From Phycicoccus sonneratiae (lineage in GTDB: Bacteria; Actinomycetota; Actinomycetes; Actinomycetales; Dermatophilaceae): DNA of 64,000 nucleotides. Shown in pieces: positions 16,951-25,923 of the stretch. The notes under the pieces were generated by a model, which was given only the letters and a program-made list of their open reading frames with translations, made no database searches and was not told the DNA's origin. Position 1 is the first letter of the stretch, and the number at the start of each line of letters is the position of its first letter. Where the stretch lies: assembly GCF_016887965.1 (NCBI RefSeq), contig NZ_JAFDVD010000021.1, positions 84,041 to 148,040 of the forward strand, in the 5' to 3' direction. Position numbers and translations under genes: made by a program.

Positions 16951-19900
16951 CGGGGGCGCGGCGCACCCCGGCCGCCTCGAGCACGCGGGAGACGACCCGG
17001 GCCGGGTCGCGGAAGACGTCGGTGGACCAGACGCGCAGGTGCTGCCAGCCGCGGCGCTCGAGCTCGGCGACCCGCACGAGGTCGCGGTCGCGCCCGGACC
17101 CGACCCGCGCGTAGCCCGGCCCGTCGGACTCGACGGCGAGCAGCAGCCGGCCCGGCCGGGTCGGGTCCTCGACGGCCAGCTCGACCGGCACCGTGGAGGT
17201 GCCGACCTGCTCGTGGACGACGAGGCCGTGCTCACGCAGCCGCCGGGCGAGGTCGCCGAGCAGCACCGGGCCGTCCTCGTCCGAGGTCCGCACGCCCTCC
17301 TCGCCCGACCGGGCCTCGACGTGCTCGAGGACCGCACGCAGCATCCGGGCGCCGGAGGTGCGCAGCCGGTCGGGGTCGAGCTCGTCGGCGGTGATGGTCG
17401 AGACGACGGTGAGGCTGCGGCGGGCCCGGGTGAGGGCGACCCCGAGCCGCCGGTGCCCGGTGTCGGTGCCGATCGCACCGAAGCGGTGCAGCACCCGGCC
17501 GTGCGGCGTCTTGCCGAAGCCGACGGTGAGCAGGACGTCGTCCCAGGTCTCGCCCTGCACGTGGTCGGTGTCGCGGACGGCGAAGGCCTCGGGGCGGTCC
17601 TCGCCGAAGAAGCCGGCGACCCGGTCGTCGGCTCGGGCGACGGCGTCGCGCACGGCCGCCTCGACGAGCCGCCGGTGGCCGGGGCCGAGGGCGATGACGA
17701 CGAGCGAGCGGTCGGGGCGCCGGCGGGCGTGATCGAGGACGAGCTCGACGACCCGGGCGACCTCGGCCGGCGTGGACTCGACCGCGGCCTCACCCTCGGC
17801 GACGACGCCGTGGCCGTCGACGAGCTCGTGCCGCAGCACCGGCTCGGTGCCGGTGCCGGGGAAGGTGACGAGCGCGTCCTCGTAGAGCTCGTGGTCGACG
17901 AGGGCGACGAGCCGCTCGTCGAGCACCCCGTACTGCCAGGTCAGCCGCCGCTCGGGCAGCACGCCCTCGAGCACGTCGAGCACCGACTCGGTGTCGGTCT
18001 CCTCCGGGACGTCGACCCCCGCGGAGACGACGAACGGCGTGGGCGGGAGCGCGAGCCGGTCGCCGACGACGACGACGCGCCGGCCCCGCGAGAGCGCCGC
18101 CACGGCCTCGGCGGGCGCGACGAGCGAGGCCTCGTCGACGACGACGACGTCGAACCACTCGCCGGGGGGCAGCACCGACGGGACCGCGAGCGGGCTGGTG
18201 GTCCAGCACGGCCGCACCGCGGTGGCGAGCTCGCCGACCGAGGACAGCAGGTCGGGCAGCGGGCCGGGGCGCCGCGAGCGCGCGGCCTCCGACCGCAGGC
18301 GGGTCTCCTGGTCGGGGCGGGCCCGACGGACCTCGGCGACCCGGGCCGACACGGCGGCGAGCACGCGCGGCACCTGGCTCTCGAGGGCGTCGCGGTCGGC
18401 GTCGACGAGGGTGGCGACGGCCTCGGTGAGGGCGCGGCCGTCGTGCCCGGACACGACCGGGTCGCGGGCGCCGATCTCGTCGGCGAGGGAGCACCACCAG
18501 ACCCACTCGAGCTCGGTGGCGACCCGCTCGGCCGCGACCCCGCGCCCGCGCAGGTCCTCGACGAGGGGCGTCAGCCCGAAGCGGTCGAGGGCGTCGAGGG
18601 CGAGGCGCTGCTCGGGCGCCGTCGCGAGCCGGTCGGCGGCGGCGTGCAGGGCCCCGACCCGGCCGGCGAGCTCGGGGAGGTCGAGCTCGACGAGATCGAG
18701 GTCGTCGGCGTCGTGCGGGAGGCGGTCGTCGACCCACGAGACGTCGTCGACGAGGGCGTCGTGCGCCGCCCGGGCGCGGTCGAGCTCGACGGGGATCTCG
18801 GGCCGGCCGCCGGAGCCGGCGAGGTCGCGCCAAGCGTGCCGCTGCGCGTGCGCCTCGCGCAGGGCCGCGTGCAGGTCGGCCGGGGGGCGCCCGGGGCGCA
18901 GCAGCGCCCGGGCCTGCCGGCGGACCCGCCAGCGCTCGACGACGCCGAGGTCGCTGCCCGCGGCGCGCCGGCCGGCGGCGTCCCCGGTGGCGGCGACGAG
19001 GTCGTCGAGCGGGATGTCGAAGACCTCGGGCCGGAACACCTCGAGGGTGTCGCGGACCTGGCCGACGGTGGCGAGCACGCGGTCCCAGTCGAGGACGGTC
19101 GGGCTGGCCGGCAGGTGCACGCCACGGAAGACGTCGCCGAGGGTCCGGCGCGTCTCCTCGACCCGGCCGGTGGCCAGCCGGGCGACCCGCTCGCCGGCCT
19201 CCTCGGCCTCCTCGGCGGTGCGCAGCTCGGCACCGAACCACGGGTCGCCGGGGCCGTCGGCGTCCCAGCCCGCGAGCTCGGCGAGGCGCACGAGGGTGGC
19301 CCGGGCCTCGGCGAGGGTCTCGCGGTCGAGCCGGACGAGGACGTCACCGGGCAGCCGCACCCGCGAGCGCGGCGGCCGCTCGAGCAGGGCGTGACGGCAC
19401 ACCTCCTCCTGCACCTCGTGGAGCGTGACCCCCCACGGCGCGCGGCGCCCGTGCAGCGCGCGCAGGTGGTCGTCGAGCAGCGCGGCGGCGTCGGCGCGGG
19501 CCCGGCCGTCGTCGGCCCCGGTCGCCGCGCGCTCGCGGTCGCGCAGCCGGCCGGCTTTGCGCGGGCCCTGCTCGAGCGCGCGGTCGAGTCCCTCGACGAG
19601 CCCGCGGACGGCGGCGCGCCGCCCGTGCCCGCCGTCGGGCAGGTCGAGGACGAGGTCGCCCAGCCCCACCGAGGCGAGGCGCTCGTGGACGCTCGTCAGG
19701 GCGGTGCGCTTCGGGGAGACGACGAGGACGCGACGGCCGTCGGCGGCGAGCGCCGCGACGAGGTTGGCGATCGTCTGCGAGGCCCCGGTGCCGGGCGGGG
19801 CGTGGAGCACCAGGTGCGAGCCGGCCCGGACGGACTCGACGGCCTCGCGCTGCGCGGCGTCGGCGTCGAGGACGAGGACGTCCTCGGCGGGGCGCTCGCC

Positions 19901-20683
19901 ACCGTCGGTGTCGGCCCCGACGGACACGGCCGGGAGGGCGTCGGCGTACCCGGCGAGCGCCGCGACGACGTCGTGCCGGGCGAGCGCGTCGGCCTGCGCA
20001 CCGAGGTCGGCGACGAGCGGGGCCTTGTGGTACGGGAAGGTGCTGACGACGACGCGGGGGTCGACGGAGAGGTCGGGGACCTCGTGGCAGGCCTCCGCGA
20101 GCGCCGCGTACGCCGGGTAGGGGTCGACGGCACCGCTGGCCGTGACGAGCGCCTCGAGCCGGTCGGTGTCGAGGACGATGCCGTGCTCGGAGGCCATGAA
20201 CTCGACGAGTGCGGGGTTGACCTCGAGCTCGTCCCCCGGCTCGAGGAGCCAGTCGGAGCGCCGGGCGTCGGCGGGGCGGGTCGCGCAGGCGCGGAGGAAG
20301 ACCGGCGCGCCCGGCTGGCGCGGCACGACCCGGCCGTCCTCGAGGACGACGGTCCAGGACGCCATCCCGATGCCGAGGAAGCAGGTGCGCACCCCGTGCT
20401 CGCGCTCGATCTCGGTGGCCGTGTCGTGGATCCGGGCGAGCCGCTCGCGGGCCTCCTCGAGGGCGTGCGGCTCACGGACCAGGTCGGAGAGGCGGGTCTC
20501 CTCCCCGGCGAGGAGGCCGCTGCGGGCCCCGAGGTGGGCGGTGGACAGGTCGAGGGTGCCGACCGGCAGGTCGCGGTACCAGAGCAGCGTGTTCGGTCCA
20601 CCGAGCTCGACGAGGTGGCGGGTCCACCGGGCCCGGGCCTCGGCGACCCGCTCGGCGCGGAGGGTGGCGGCATCGGGTGCCAC
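16943..20683 (-). CDS. large SF1-like AAA ATPase with C-terminal nuclease-like domain
   Basis: The 1246-residue protein resembles the DNA/RNA helicase family with a DUF4011-type N-terminus. The P-loop region reads APPGTGASQTIANLVAAL, with Ala in place of the Walker A Lys. Later motifs are VVVVDEASLVAPAEA (Walker B), VVVVGDRLALPPT, and HRRLGVALTRARRSL (motif VI-like). The last about 110 residues (VESDGPGYA, GRDRDLVRVAELERRGWQHLRVW) look like the Vsr/REase-like domain seen at the end of related actinobacterial proteins. GTG 20683 is chosen because GGAGG lies 10 bases upstream; the frame stays open to 20782. Catalytic competence is doubtful. A role in DNA repair or defence is an inference. Confidence 0.8.
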   Translation of the reverse strand: MAPDAATLRAERVAEARARWTRHLVELGGPNTLLWYRDLPVGTLDLSTAHLGARSGLLAGEETRLSDLVREPHALEEARERLARIHDTATEIEREHGVRTCFLGIGMASWTVVLEDGRVVPRQPGAPVFLRACATRPADARRSDWLLEPGDELEVNPALVEFMASEHGIVLDTDRLEALVTASGAVDPYPAYAALAEACHEVPDLSVDPRVVVSTFPYHKAPLVADLGAQADALARHDVVAALAGYADALPAVSVGADTDGGERPAEDVLVLDADAAQREAVESVRAGSHLVLHAPPGTGASQTIANLVAALAADGRRVLVVSPKRTALTSVHERLASVGLGDLVLDLPDGGHGRRAAVRGLVEGLDRALEQGPRKAGRLRDRERAATGADDGRARADAAALLDDHLRALHGRRAPWGVTLHEVQEEVCRHALLERPPRSRVRLPGDVLVRLDRETLAEARATLVRLAELAGWDADGPGDPWFGAELRTAEEAEEAGERVARLATGRVEETRRTLGDVFRGVHLPASPTVLDWDRVLATVGQVRDTLEVFRPEVFDIPLDDLVAATGDAAGRRAAGSDLGVVERWRVRRQARALLRPGRPPADLHAALREAHAQRHAWRDLAGSGGRPEIPVELDRARAAHDALVDDVSWVDDRLPHDADDLDLVELDLPELAGRVGALHAAADRLATAPEQRLALDALDRFGLTPLVEDLRGRGVAAERVATELEWVWWCSLADEIGARDPVVSGHDGRALTEAVATLVDADRDALESQVPRVLAAVSARVAEVRRARPDQETRLRSEAARSRRPGPLPDLLSSVGELATAVRPCWTTSPLAVPSVLPPGEWFDVVVVDEASLVAPAEAVAALSRGRRVVVVGDRLALPPTPFVVSAGVDVPEETDTESVLDVLEGVLPERRLTWQYGVLDERLVALVDHELYEDALVTFPGTGTEPVLRHELVDGHGVVAEGEAAVESTPAEVARVVELVLDHARRRPDRSLVVIALGPGHRRLVEAAVRDAVARADDRVAGFFGEDRPEAFAVRDTDHVQGETWDDVLLTVGFGKTPHGRVLHRFGAIGTDTGHRRLGVALTRARRSLTVVSTITADELDPDRLRTSGARMLRAVLEHVEARSGEEGVRTSDEDGPVLLGDLARRLREHGLVVHEQVGTSTVPVELAVEDPTRPGRLLLAVESDGPGYARVGSGRDRDLVRVAELERRGWQHLRVWSTDVFRDPARVVSRVLEAAGVRRAPGG

Positions 20684-20858
20684 GGACAGGTGTCCTCCCC
20701 TCCGGTGCTCCTCGGGCGCGCGACCGCCGACGCCGGCCCTGTCGCGGGTCCGTGCGTCGCGCGCCGGGCCGCTCGCAGTCACCTCAGCAGGCTAACAACG
20801 GCGGCGCCGCGGGCCGGGGAGGCGCCTGCGCGGGTCGCGACCCCACCTGTGGCGGGCC

Positions 20859-22148
20859 TCAGGCGGTCGCCGGGGCGGGCGGGTCGGCGGGGAGACGGGT
20901 CGTGACGGCGAGCACGCCGATGGCCAGCGCGAAGGTCAGGGAGGTGAGGGCGAGGGCGTGGAAGCTCACCCGGTCGACGATGACCCCCGCGACCGCCCCG
21001 CCCCCACCGGCGGCCAGCCCCATGAGCAGGTCGGACGCCCCCTGGGCACCCGGGCGCTCGGCGGCCGGCACGGCGTTGGTGAGGAGCGTCGACCCGGCGA
21101 CGAGCGTGCACGACCAGCCGAGGCCGAGGAGGAAGAGCCCGGCGACGAGGGTGCCGGACTCGCCCATCGGGGAGGCCGAGGCGAGCAGGGTGGCGGCGGA
21201 GAGGATCCCCGCCCCGAGCAGGGCCACGGACCGTCCCCCGAGCCGGTCGACCGCCATCCCGGTGAGCGGCGAGAAGGCGAACATCCCGAGGATGTGGATG
21301 CTGATGACGAAGCCGATGACGGTGAGGTCGGCGTTCCCGTGGTGCATGTGCAAGGGGGTCATCACCATGACGCTGACCATGACGCCGTGGCCGAGGGCCA
21401 GGGTGAGGATGCCGAGGCGGGCCATCGGTCGGGAGAAGGCGACCCGCAGGCCGCGCACGACCGACCCGTGGGTCGGCTCGCCGGCCTCGTCGCCCTCGTC
21501 GAGGGCGCGGCGGCGCGCCTCGACGAGGGGGTCCGGGCGCAGCCGGAGCGCGACGACCCCGATGGCCAGGAGCAGGCCGACGAGCGAGAAGACGAACGGT
21601 CCGGTGAGCCGCGGCAGGCCGAGGGCGTCGGCGACCGGGGCACTGGGTCCGACGAGGTTGGGGCCGAGGACGCTGCCGACGGTCGTCGCCCAGACGACGA
21701 TGCTCAGGTCGCGGGCGCGACGGTGCGGGAGTGCGAGATCGGCTGCGGCGTAGCGGCTCTGGCTGTTCGACGCGGTCGCTCCCCCGAAGAGGAGGCTGGC
21801 GACGAGCAGCAGCGGGAAGTTCCGGACGATGCCGGCGGTGACGAGGCCGACGGCCCCGACGGCGGCCAGCGCGTACCCGAGCACGAGGCCCGGGCGGCGT
21901 CCGCGGGCGGCCATGACGCGCGCCATCGGCACGGCGACGAGCGCGGCGCCGAGGACCTGGAAGGTGCCGCCGAGCCCGGCGTAGCGGGCCGAGCCGGAGA
22001 CCTCCTCGGCGAGCAGCGCCCCGACGGCCACGCCCGCGGACAGCCCGACCCCGCCGAGCATCTGCGAGGCCACGAGGGTGCGGACGACGTGCCGCTGGAG
22101 CACCGCCCGGTCGGCGCCAGCTGCGAGCGGCGTGGGCGGGGTGGTCAC
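20859..22148 (-). CDS. MFS transporter
   Basis: The 429-residue membrane protein has about 12 hydrophobic segments and the MFS loop MARVMAARGRRPGLVLG between TM2 and TM3. A charged central loop (RRRALDEGDEAGE) separates the two halves. The second half contains FSPLTGMAVDRLGGRSVALLG, the matching loop. It is probably a drug or metabolite efflux protein of the 12-TM type; the substrate is unknown. The start is GTG 22148. CATACT lies 7 bases upstream, a weaker match to the leaderless pattern seen in this region. Confidence 0.88.
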   Translation of the reverse strand: MTTPPTPLAAGADRAVLQRHVVRTLVASQMLGGVGLSAGVAVGALLAEEVSGSARYAGLGGTFQVLGAALVAVPMARVMAARGRRPGLVLGYALAAVGAVGLVTAGIVRNFPLLLVASLLFGGATASNSQSRYAAADLALPHRRARDLSIVVWATTVGSVLGPNLVGPSAPVADALGLPRLTGPFVFSLVGLLLAIGVVALRLRPDPLVEARRRALDEGDEAGEPTHGSVVRGLRVAFSRPMARLGILTLALGHGVMVSVMVMTPLHMHHGNADLTVIGFVISIHILGMFAFSPLTGMAVDRLGGRSVALLGAGILSAATLLASASPMGESGTLVAGLFLLGLGWSCTLVAGSTLLTNAVPAAERPGAQGASDLLMGLAAGGGGAVAGVIVDRVSFHALALTSLTFALAIGVLAVTTRLPADPPAPATA

Positions 22149-22217
22149 GCCCGGCAGTATGCCCCGGCGTGGTGACGGCGCCGGATGGTCGTCTCGCGGC
22201 GGCGCCGTGGCGCCCCG

Positions 22218-22223
22218 TAGGCT
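22218..22223 (+). promoter_or_regulatory. -10 box (TAGGCT) of tRNA-Arg
   Basis: TAGGCT lies 16 bases before the mature tRNA 5' end, a usual distance once a short leader is removed by RNase P. Confidence 0.5.
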
Positions 22224-22239
22224 GGCCCGCGGTCTTCCC

Positions 22240-22311
22240 GCCCTCGTAGCTCAGGGGAAGAGCACTTCTCTCCTAAAGAAGGTGTCGCAGGTTCGAATCC
22301 TGCCGGGGGCA
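22240..22311 (+). tRNA. tRNA-Arg(CCT)
   Basis: The acceptor stem GCCCTCG pairs with CGGGGGC, with one wobble pair. The D arm is GCTC/GAGC. The anticodon stem CTTCT/AGAAG encloses the loop CTCCTAA, giving anticodon CCT for the rare codon AGG. The T arm is GCAGG/CCTGC around TTCGAAT, and the discriminator base is A at 22311. CCA is not encoded. It marks the boundary between core DNA and the island; its 3' half is a typical integration target. Confidence 0.95.
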
Positions 22312-22314
22312 CGC

Positions 22315-22346
22315 ACGAAAACCCGCTCTCACCAGCGGGTTTTCGT
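22315..22346 (+). terminator. terminator after tRNA-Arg
   Basis: ACGAAAACCCGCT (22315-22327) pairs perfectly with 22334-22346 across six bases. The distal arm ends in a TTTT run inside the stem. Confidence 0.85.
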
Positions 22347-22406
22347 CTCTCGTGGCACTGTTGAGTTGCCAAGAGCGGCCAAGAATTGCCCCTTGTGTGG
22401 CACACT

Positions 22407-22436
22407 TTGGGCACGGTTTGGGCACGTATTGGGCAC
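22407..22436 (+). repeat. three TTGGGCAC repeats with 11-bp period upstream of int
   Basis: TTGGGCAC occurs at 22407-22414, 22418-22425 and 22429-22436, always on the same DNA face. Related GGGCAC and TGGGGCA words occur at about 23717-23732 beyond the tRNA-Pro fragment. They may be arm-type binding sites for the integrase, or an operator of int. Confidence 0.7.
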
Positions 22437-22471
22437 ACGGATCCCTGCCGTTAGGGCGGAAGGAGCCACGT

Positions 22472-23638
22472 GTGGCGGGTCGCAGCGGGTTCGGAAGCGT
22501 GCGCAAGCTGCCATCAGGGCGATGGCAGGCCCGATTCCTCGGCCCGGACCTGATCCGCCACGTCGGTTCAACGACCTTCCAGACGAAGGGCGACGCTCAA
22601 GCGTGGCTGGCTGAGGAGCGGCGCCTCATCACTCTCGGGCAATGGTCTTCACCGCACGAACGTGCCCTGAGGGCCGCGGCGGCGGAGTCCACGCGACGCG
22701 GCCGCACTCTCGCCGTCTACGCCGAGCAGTGGCTGGGCCATCGAGTCACCTCCAAGGGCGCCGCCTTGAGGCCATCCACCCTCGCCGGCTATCGCAACTC
22801 GCTAGACGTGCACATCCTCCCGGCGTTCGGTCCGCTCCCCCTCGATGAGATCACCACCGCCGCCGTACGCCAGTGGCGCGGCCAGTTTTCAGCCACCGGC
22901 CACGATGCGGCCGGCGCCAAGGCATACGGACTCCTCAAGGCGATACTCCAAACCGCGGAAGATGACGAGCTCATCCTGCGGAACCCGTGCCGGCTCAAGG
23001 GAGCGGGCCATGCAGCCAAGGTTCGCGAGTCCACCGCGCTATCTCCCGGCGAGCTGGAACACCTCGCGGCTGCCATGCCAGCCAGGTGGCGTGCCCTGAC
23101 CCTGGTGTCAGGGTGGTGCGGCCTCCGCATTGCGGAGGCCGCCGGGTTGCGGCGCACTGACGTCGACCTCAACGCCGGCACTCTTCGGATCACTCAGACC
23201 GCGCAGTACGTCGGCACCCCCGCGCGCCTGGTCATCGGCCCCCCGAAGTCGGATCGTGGGCAACGAACGATCCACATGCCGCGACACGTGGTGGAGGCGA
23301 TGACCGAGCACATCGACACCCGTGACCGGATGCAACCGAAGGACTTCGTGTGGGTTCGTGCCGACGGGCAACCGATCTCGCGACACACCCTGCTCGCATC
23401 GTTCAAAGTGGCCTCACGCACGGTCGGGCACGAGGGGATGGTGTGGCACGACCTTCGTCACACCGCTAACACGCTCGCAGCTGACGCCGGCGCGAGCCAA
23501 GCAACCCTGCAAACTCGCATGGGCCACGCGGACCCCAAGGTGAGCTCCATCTATCTCCACACGTCCACGTCGCATGACAAGAACCTCGCCCAAGCCCTCG
23601 AACGCATGGCTGCCGACATCGAGGGCGCTGGGGAGTGA
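22472..23638 (+). CDS. tyrosine site-specific integrase
   Basis: The 388-residue phage-type integrase has an N-terminal arm-binding region (FGSVRKLPSGRWQARF), a SAM-like core-binding domain (about 80-165) and a catalytic domain with WCGLRIAEAAGL (first Arg), PPKSDRGQRTI (Lys), HDLRHTANTLAADAG (His-x-x-Arg), MGHADPKV and the nucleophile Tyr in SSIYLH. All catalytic residues are present. The start is GTG 22472 with GGAAGGA upstream; the frame is open further up to 22352. The stop codon overlaps a tRNA-Pro 3'-end segment, as in pSAM2-like integrases that target tRNA-Pro. Confidence 0.93.
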   Translation: MAGRSGFGSVRKLPSGRWQARFLGPDLIRHVGSTTFQTKGDAQAWLAEERRLITLGQWSSPHERALRAAAAESTRRGRTLAVYAEQWLGHRVTSKGAALRPSTLAGYRNSLDVHILPAFGPLPLDEITTAAVRQWRGQFSATGHDAAGAKAYGLLKAILQTAEDDELILRNPCRLKGAGHAAKVRESTALSPGELEHLAAAMPARWRALTLVSGWCGLRIAEAAGLRRTDVDLNAGTLRITQTAQYVGTPARLVIGPPKSDRGQRTIHMPRHVVEAMTEHIDTRDRMQPKDFVWVRADGQPISRHTLLASFKVASRTVGHEGMVWHDLRHTANTLAADAGASQATLQTRMGHADPKVSSIYLHTSTSHDKNLAQALERMAADIEGAGE

Positions 23639-23663
23639 GGTTCAAATCCTGTCACCCCGACCA
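23638..23663 (+). other. tRNA-Pro 3'-end segment (att site, attR or attP)
   Basis: A 26-base stretch matches the end of an actinobacterial tRNA-Pro: T loop TTCAAAT, then CCTGT, the acceptor strand CACCCCGA and CCA. The 5' part of the tRNA is missing; the integrase gene takes its place and its TGA ends on the first base of the segment. This is the arrangement expected for attR or attP of an element that uses tRNA-Pro. Confidence 0.8.
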
Positions 23664-23672
23664 GTAGGTGAA

Positions 23673-23705
23673 GGGCTCTGATCAGCGGAAACGCGGTCAG
23701 AGCCC
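23673..23705 (+). terminator. hairpin downstream of the tRNA-Pro segment
   Basis: GGGCTCTGA (23673-23681) pairs with TCAGAGCCC (23697-23705). It follows the tRNA-like end by ten bases, as a tRNA terminator would, so the homology carried at the att site may include the terminator. Confidence 0.7.
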
Positions 23706-23862
23706 ATCTTGCGTTCCTATCGCCGGGCACAACTGGGGCATAACGGCGCACACCTACCCAGTACGAATGCACCGCATCGTCGCGGCCGCGAGCTCCGTCG
23801 AGAGGACGTTCCACACCGCGTCTTCACACTTGCCGCCGGCACATGCGCCCCAGCGCCTGCAC

Positions 23863-25053
23863 TCAGCCGGGAGGGACCAAAGGCAGTCTCCGCGCCATCA
23901 TGCCAACGACGACCAAGCCCGCGGATGTCACCGCCAGAACGCCCCCTGCGCCGGCGCTGGCTGCCACAGTGCCCGCGATAGCCGGGAGGAAGACCTGACC
24001 AGCGCGGTTGCCCACCAGGCGAAGGGACATGGCCTTGCCGCGGGCACCAGCCGGTGCGGAGTCCGAAAGCCAGGACATCGTCAAGGGTTGGCCAACACCC
24101 AGCCCGAACCCAGTAACGGCGAGGCAGATCGCGAGGAGCGGCACGCTCAACGGCAACGCCGCAAGCGCCATCGCCGACGCCGCGAGCAGCGTGAAGGTGA
24201 CAAGCAGTCTGCGGCGTCCGAGGCGGGCGACGAGAGCGCCCAGGCCGATGCGTGAGGCCATGGAGGCGAGACCACGGATCGCGAGCAGGACCCCGATCGT
24301 GCCAGCGGCGATGCCTCGCTCAGCACCGAGGGCCGGCACGTAGACGAGCGTGATGTCCACGGCGGCCAGTACGACGCAGCTCGTCAGGAGCGCTCGAGCG
24401 AGCCCGGGGAGGCGGATCAGCTGGCGGGTACCGACTTCGGCTTGGCCAGGTGGTGGTGACAGTCGAACAGTCCGTTTCAGCCCCAGGGACACCAGCAGCA
24501 AAAGGAGGGCCGCGACGCAGGCGCTCGCGAAGATGGCACCCGTGTTGGGGATCGCGTGCCCAGAGCCAAAGAACAGCAGCAGGGCGGGACCGACGCTCTG
24601 TCCCAGCGAGGCGGCGAATGTGTACTTGCCGAATGCGGAGTCGGCGCGTCCACCGCGCGCTCGGTTGGCGACCCAGGTCTGCTCGGCGATCACGCTACCC
24701 AGATGTCCCAAGCCCAACAGGACGGTGCCTGCGACCAAGCCACCGATGGAAGTTCCGAGGGTGGCCAAGGTCAGCGCAGATGCCAACACGAGGACCGCGC
24801 CAGCGAAGGCCATGACGCGCTCCCCGACCCGATCGGTCACTGAGCCACTTGGCAGAGCCAGGATCAACGGCGCGAGCGCGAAGCACGCCGACAACAGGCC
24901 GAGCAGGCTGTTACCCAGTCCAAGTTCGATGGCCCGGTACGTAGTGGTCGGTCGAAGGACGAAGGTCACGACTTGGATGAGCAGCGCATGACTTAGCAGC
25001 ACGCCCCACGCCACCCACGGCTGTCCCGCCCAACGGGCTGCCTGGCCCTTCAC
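23863..25053 (-). CDS. MFS transporter of the catabolic region
   Basis: The 396-residue protein has about 12 hydrophobic segments. The MFS loops are seen as LPSGSVTDRVGERVMAFAG (between TM2 and TM3) and GLGALVARLGRRRLLVTF in the second half. It starts with GTG three bases after the GntR gene on the same strand, so the two are co-transcribed and it is probably under the same control. It could be a second uptake or efflux route for the substrate of the divergent operon; this is an inference from position. Confidence 0.85.
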   Translation of the reverse strand: MKGQAARWAGQPWVAWGVLLSHALLIQVVTFVLRPTTTYRAIELGLGNSLLGLLSACFALAPLILALPSGSVTDRVGERVMAFAGAVLVLASALTLATLGTSIGGLVAGTVLLGLGHLGSVIAEQTWVANRARGGRADSAFGKYTFAASLGQSVGPALLLFFGSGHAIPNTGAIFASACVAALLLLLVSLGLKRTVRLSPPPGQAEVGTRQLIRLPGLARALLTSCVVLAAVDITLVYVPALGAERGIAAGTIGVLLAIRGLASMASRIGLGALVARLGRRRLLVTFTLLAASAMALAALPLSVPLLAICLAVTGFGLGVGQPLTMSWLSDSAPAGARGKAMSLRLVGNRAGQVFLPAIAGTVAASAGAGGVLAVTSAGLVVVGMMARRLPLVPPG

Positions 25054-25056
25054 TAG

Positions 25057-25740
25057 TTAGAGGTCGAGCGCGTCGCCGTGTCCAAGTCTCCACACCGCGG
25101 TGGCACCCAGGCTGGTGTCGATGTGCTCGCGCATCACCGCGCCGGCCGCTTCGCTATCACCGGCGATCACGAACTCCACCAGCAGGGCGTGCTCGCGGGC
25201 CTTCTGGTCCCTTGCCGCCTGCCCACGGTCGGTCTGCAATGCGAGGCGGCGGTACCGATCGGCCTTGTTCCACAGGCTCTCGAGGCTGTCGATCAGCAGG
25301 TCGTTGTGCGACGCCATGTAGATGGCCGCGTGGAAGCGACGGTGAGCCCGCAGATGTTCGATGGCAGGGTGGGAGGGCAACGGGTCGAGGCCCGCCGCGG
25401 CGGAGCGGATCGCCTGGATGTCGGCCTTGGTCCGACGCTCCGCGGCAAGGGACGCCGCCAGGGGGTCCAGCGAGCGACGAACCTCGAGCAGGTCGCGTGC
25501 CTCCTCTGCGCGCAACGAGGAAATCCGAGCGTCCCGGTGAGCGTCGAGCTCGACCAGACCCTCGCTCTTCAGCCGACGCAGCGCCTCACGCAGCGGAGTC
25601 GTGCTGATTCCGATGTCCCGCGCCAGGTCGCGCTGCTGGATGACCGATCCGGGCTCCAGCTCGCCGGACAGGATGCGGTCACGGACCTGCCGATAGGCGA
25701 AGTCGCTCTTCGTCTCGTACATCTCTGCGGGCTGCGACAT
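25057..25740 (-). CDS. GntR-family regulator (FadR/FCD subgroup)
   Basis: The 227-residue protein has an N-terminal winged helix (DFAYRQVRDRILSGELEPGSV, DLARDIGISTTPLREALRRL) and a helical FCD ligand domain with EVRRSLDPLAASLAA, HRRFHAAIYMASHN and EHALLVEFVIAGDSEAAGAVMREH. The Asp and His residues that hold a metal in FCD proteins are visible. FCD ligands are usually organic acids, which fits the divergent operon. The start is ATG 25740 with GGAGG seven bases upstream. GTTATAAC palindromes lie in front of both transcription units, consistent with self-repression and control of the divergent operon. Confidence 0.92.
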   Translation of the reverse strand: MSQPAEMYETKSDFAYRQVRDRILSGELEPGSVIQQRDLARDIGISTTPLREALRRLKSEGLVELDAHRDARISSLRAEEARDLLEVRRSLDPLAASLAAERRTKADIQAIRSAAAGLDPLPSHPAIEHLRAHRRFHAAIYMASHNDLLIDSLESLWNKADRYRRLALQTDRGQAARDQKAREHALLVEFVIAGDSEAAGAVMREHIDTSLGATAVWRLGHGDALDL

Positions 25741-25761
25741 CCGATCTCCTCCAGATCTCAG

Positions 25762-25771
25762 GGTTATAACG
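25762..25771. promoter_or_regulatory. putative GntR operator, proximal copy
   Basis: GGTTATAACG contains the 8-bp palindrome GTTATAAC, 23 bases upstream of the GntR start codon. Confidence 0.6.
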
Positions 25772-25913
25772 TAGCGCATGACCTGCCCAAACGGCCACGC
25801 CTGATCGGATGTCGGGCAACTCGATGTCGCAGCCCGGCTGACCGATCTGTCGCCTGCAGAGGCCCGACCGCGCTGAAGATCCCAAGAAATTGCTCCCAAG
25901 GCTTGACGTCATA

Positions 25914-25923
25914 GGTTATAACC
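25914..25923. promoter_or_regulatory. putative GntR operator, operon copy
   Basis: GGTTATAACC is a perfect 10-bp palindrome just after TTGACG (25903-25908), a likely -35 box of the catabolic operon. Bound regulator would block RNA polymerase there. Confidence 0.65.

Noticed and set aside
16670..20905. A 1411-codon plus-strand open frame
   Set aside because: It is antisense to the large ATPase gene, whose motifs are clear. High GC keeps the opposite frame open.
22145..22506. Minus-strand frames with phrases such as PAGFEPATPS across the tRNA
   Set aside because: These are the well-known false frames read from the antisense of tRNA 3' ends.
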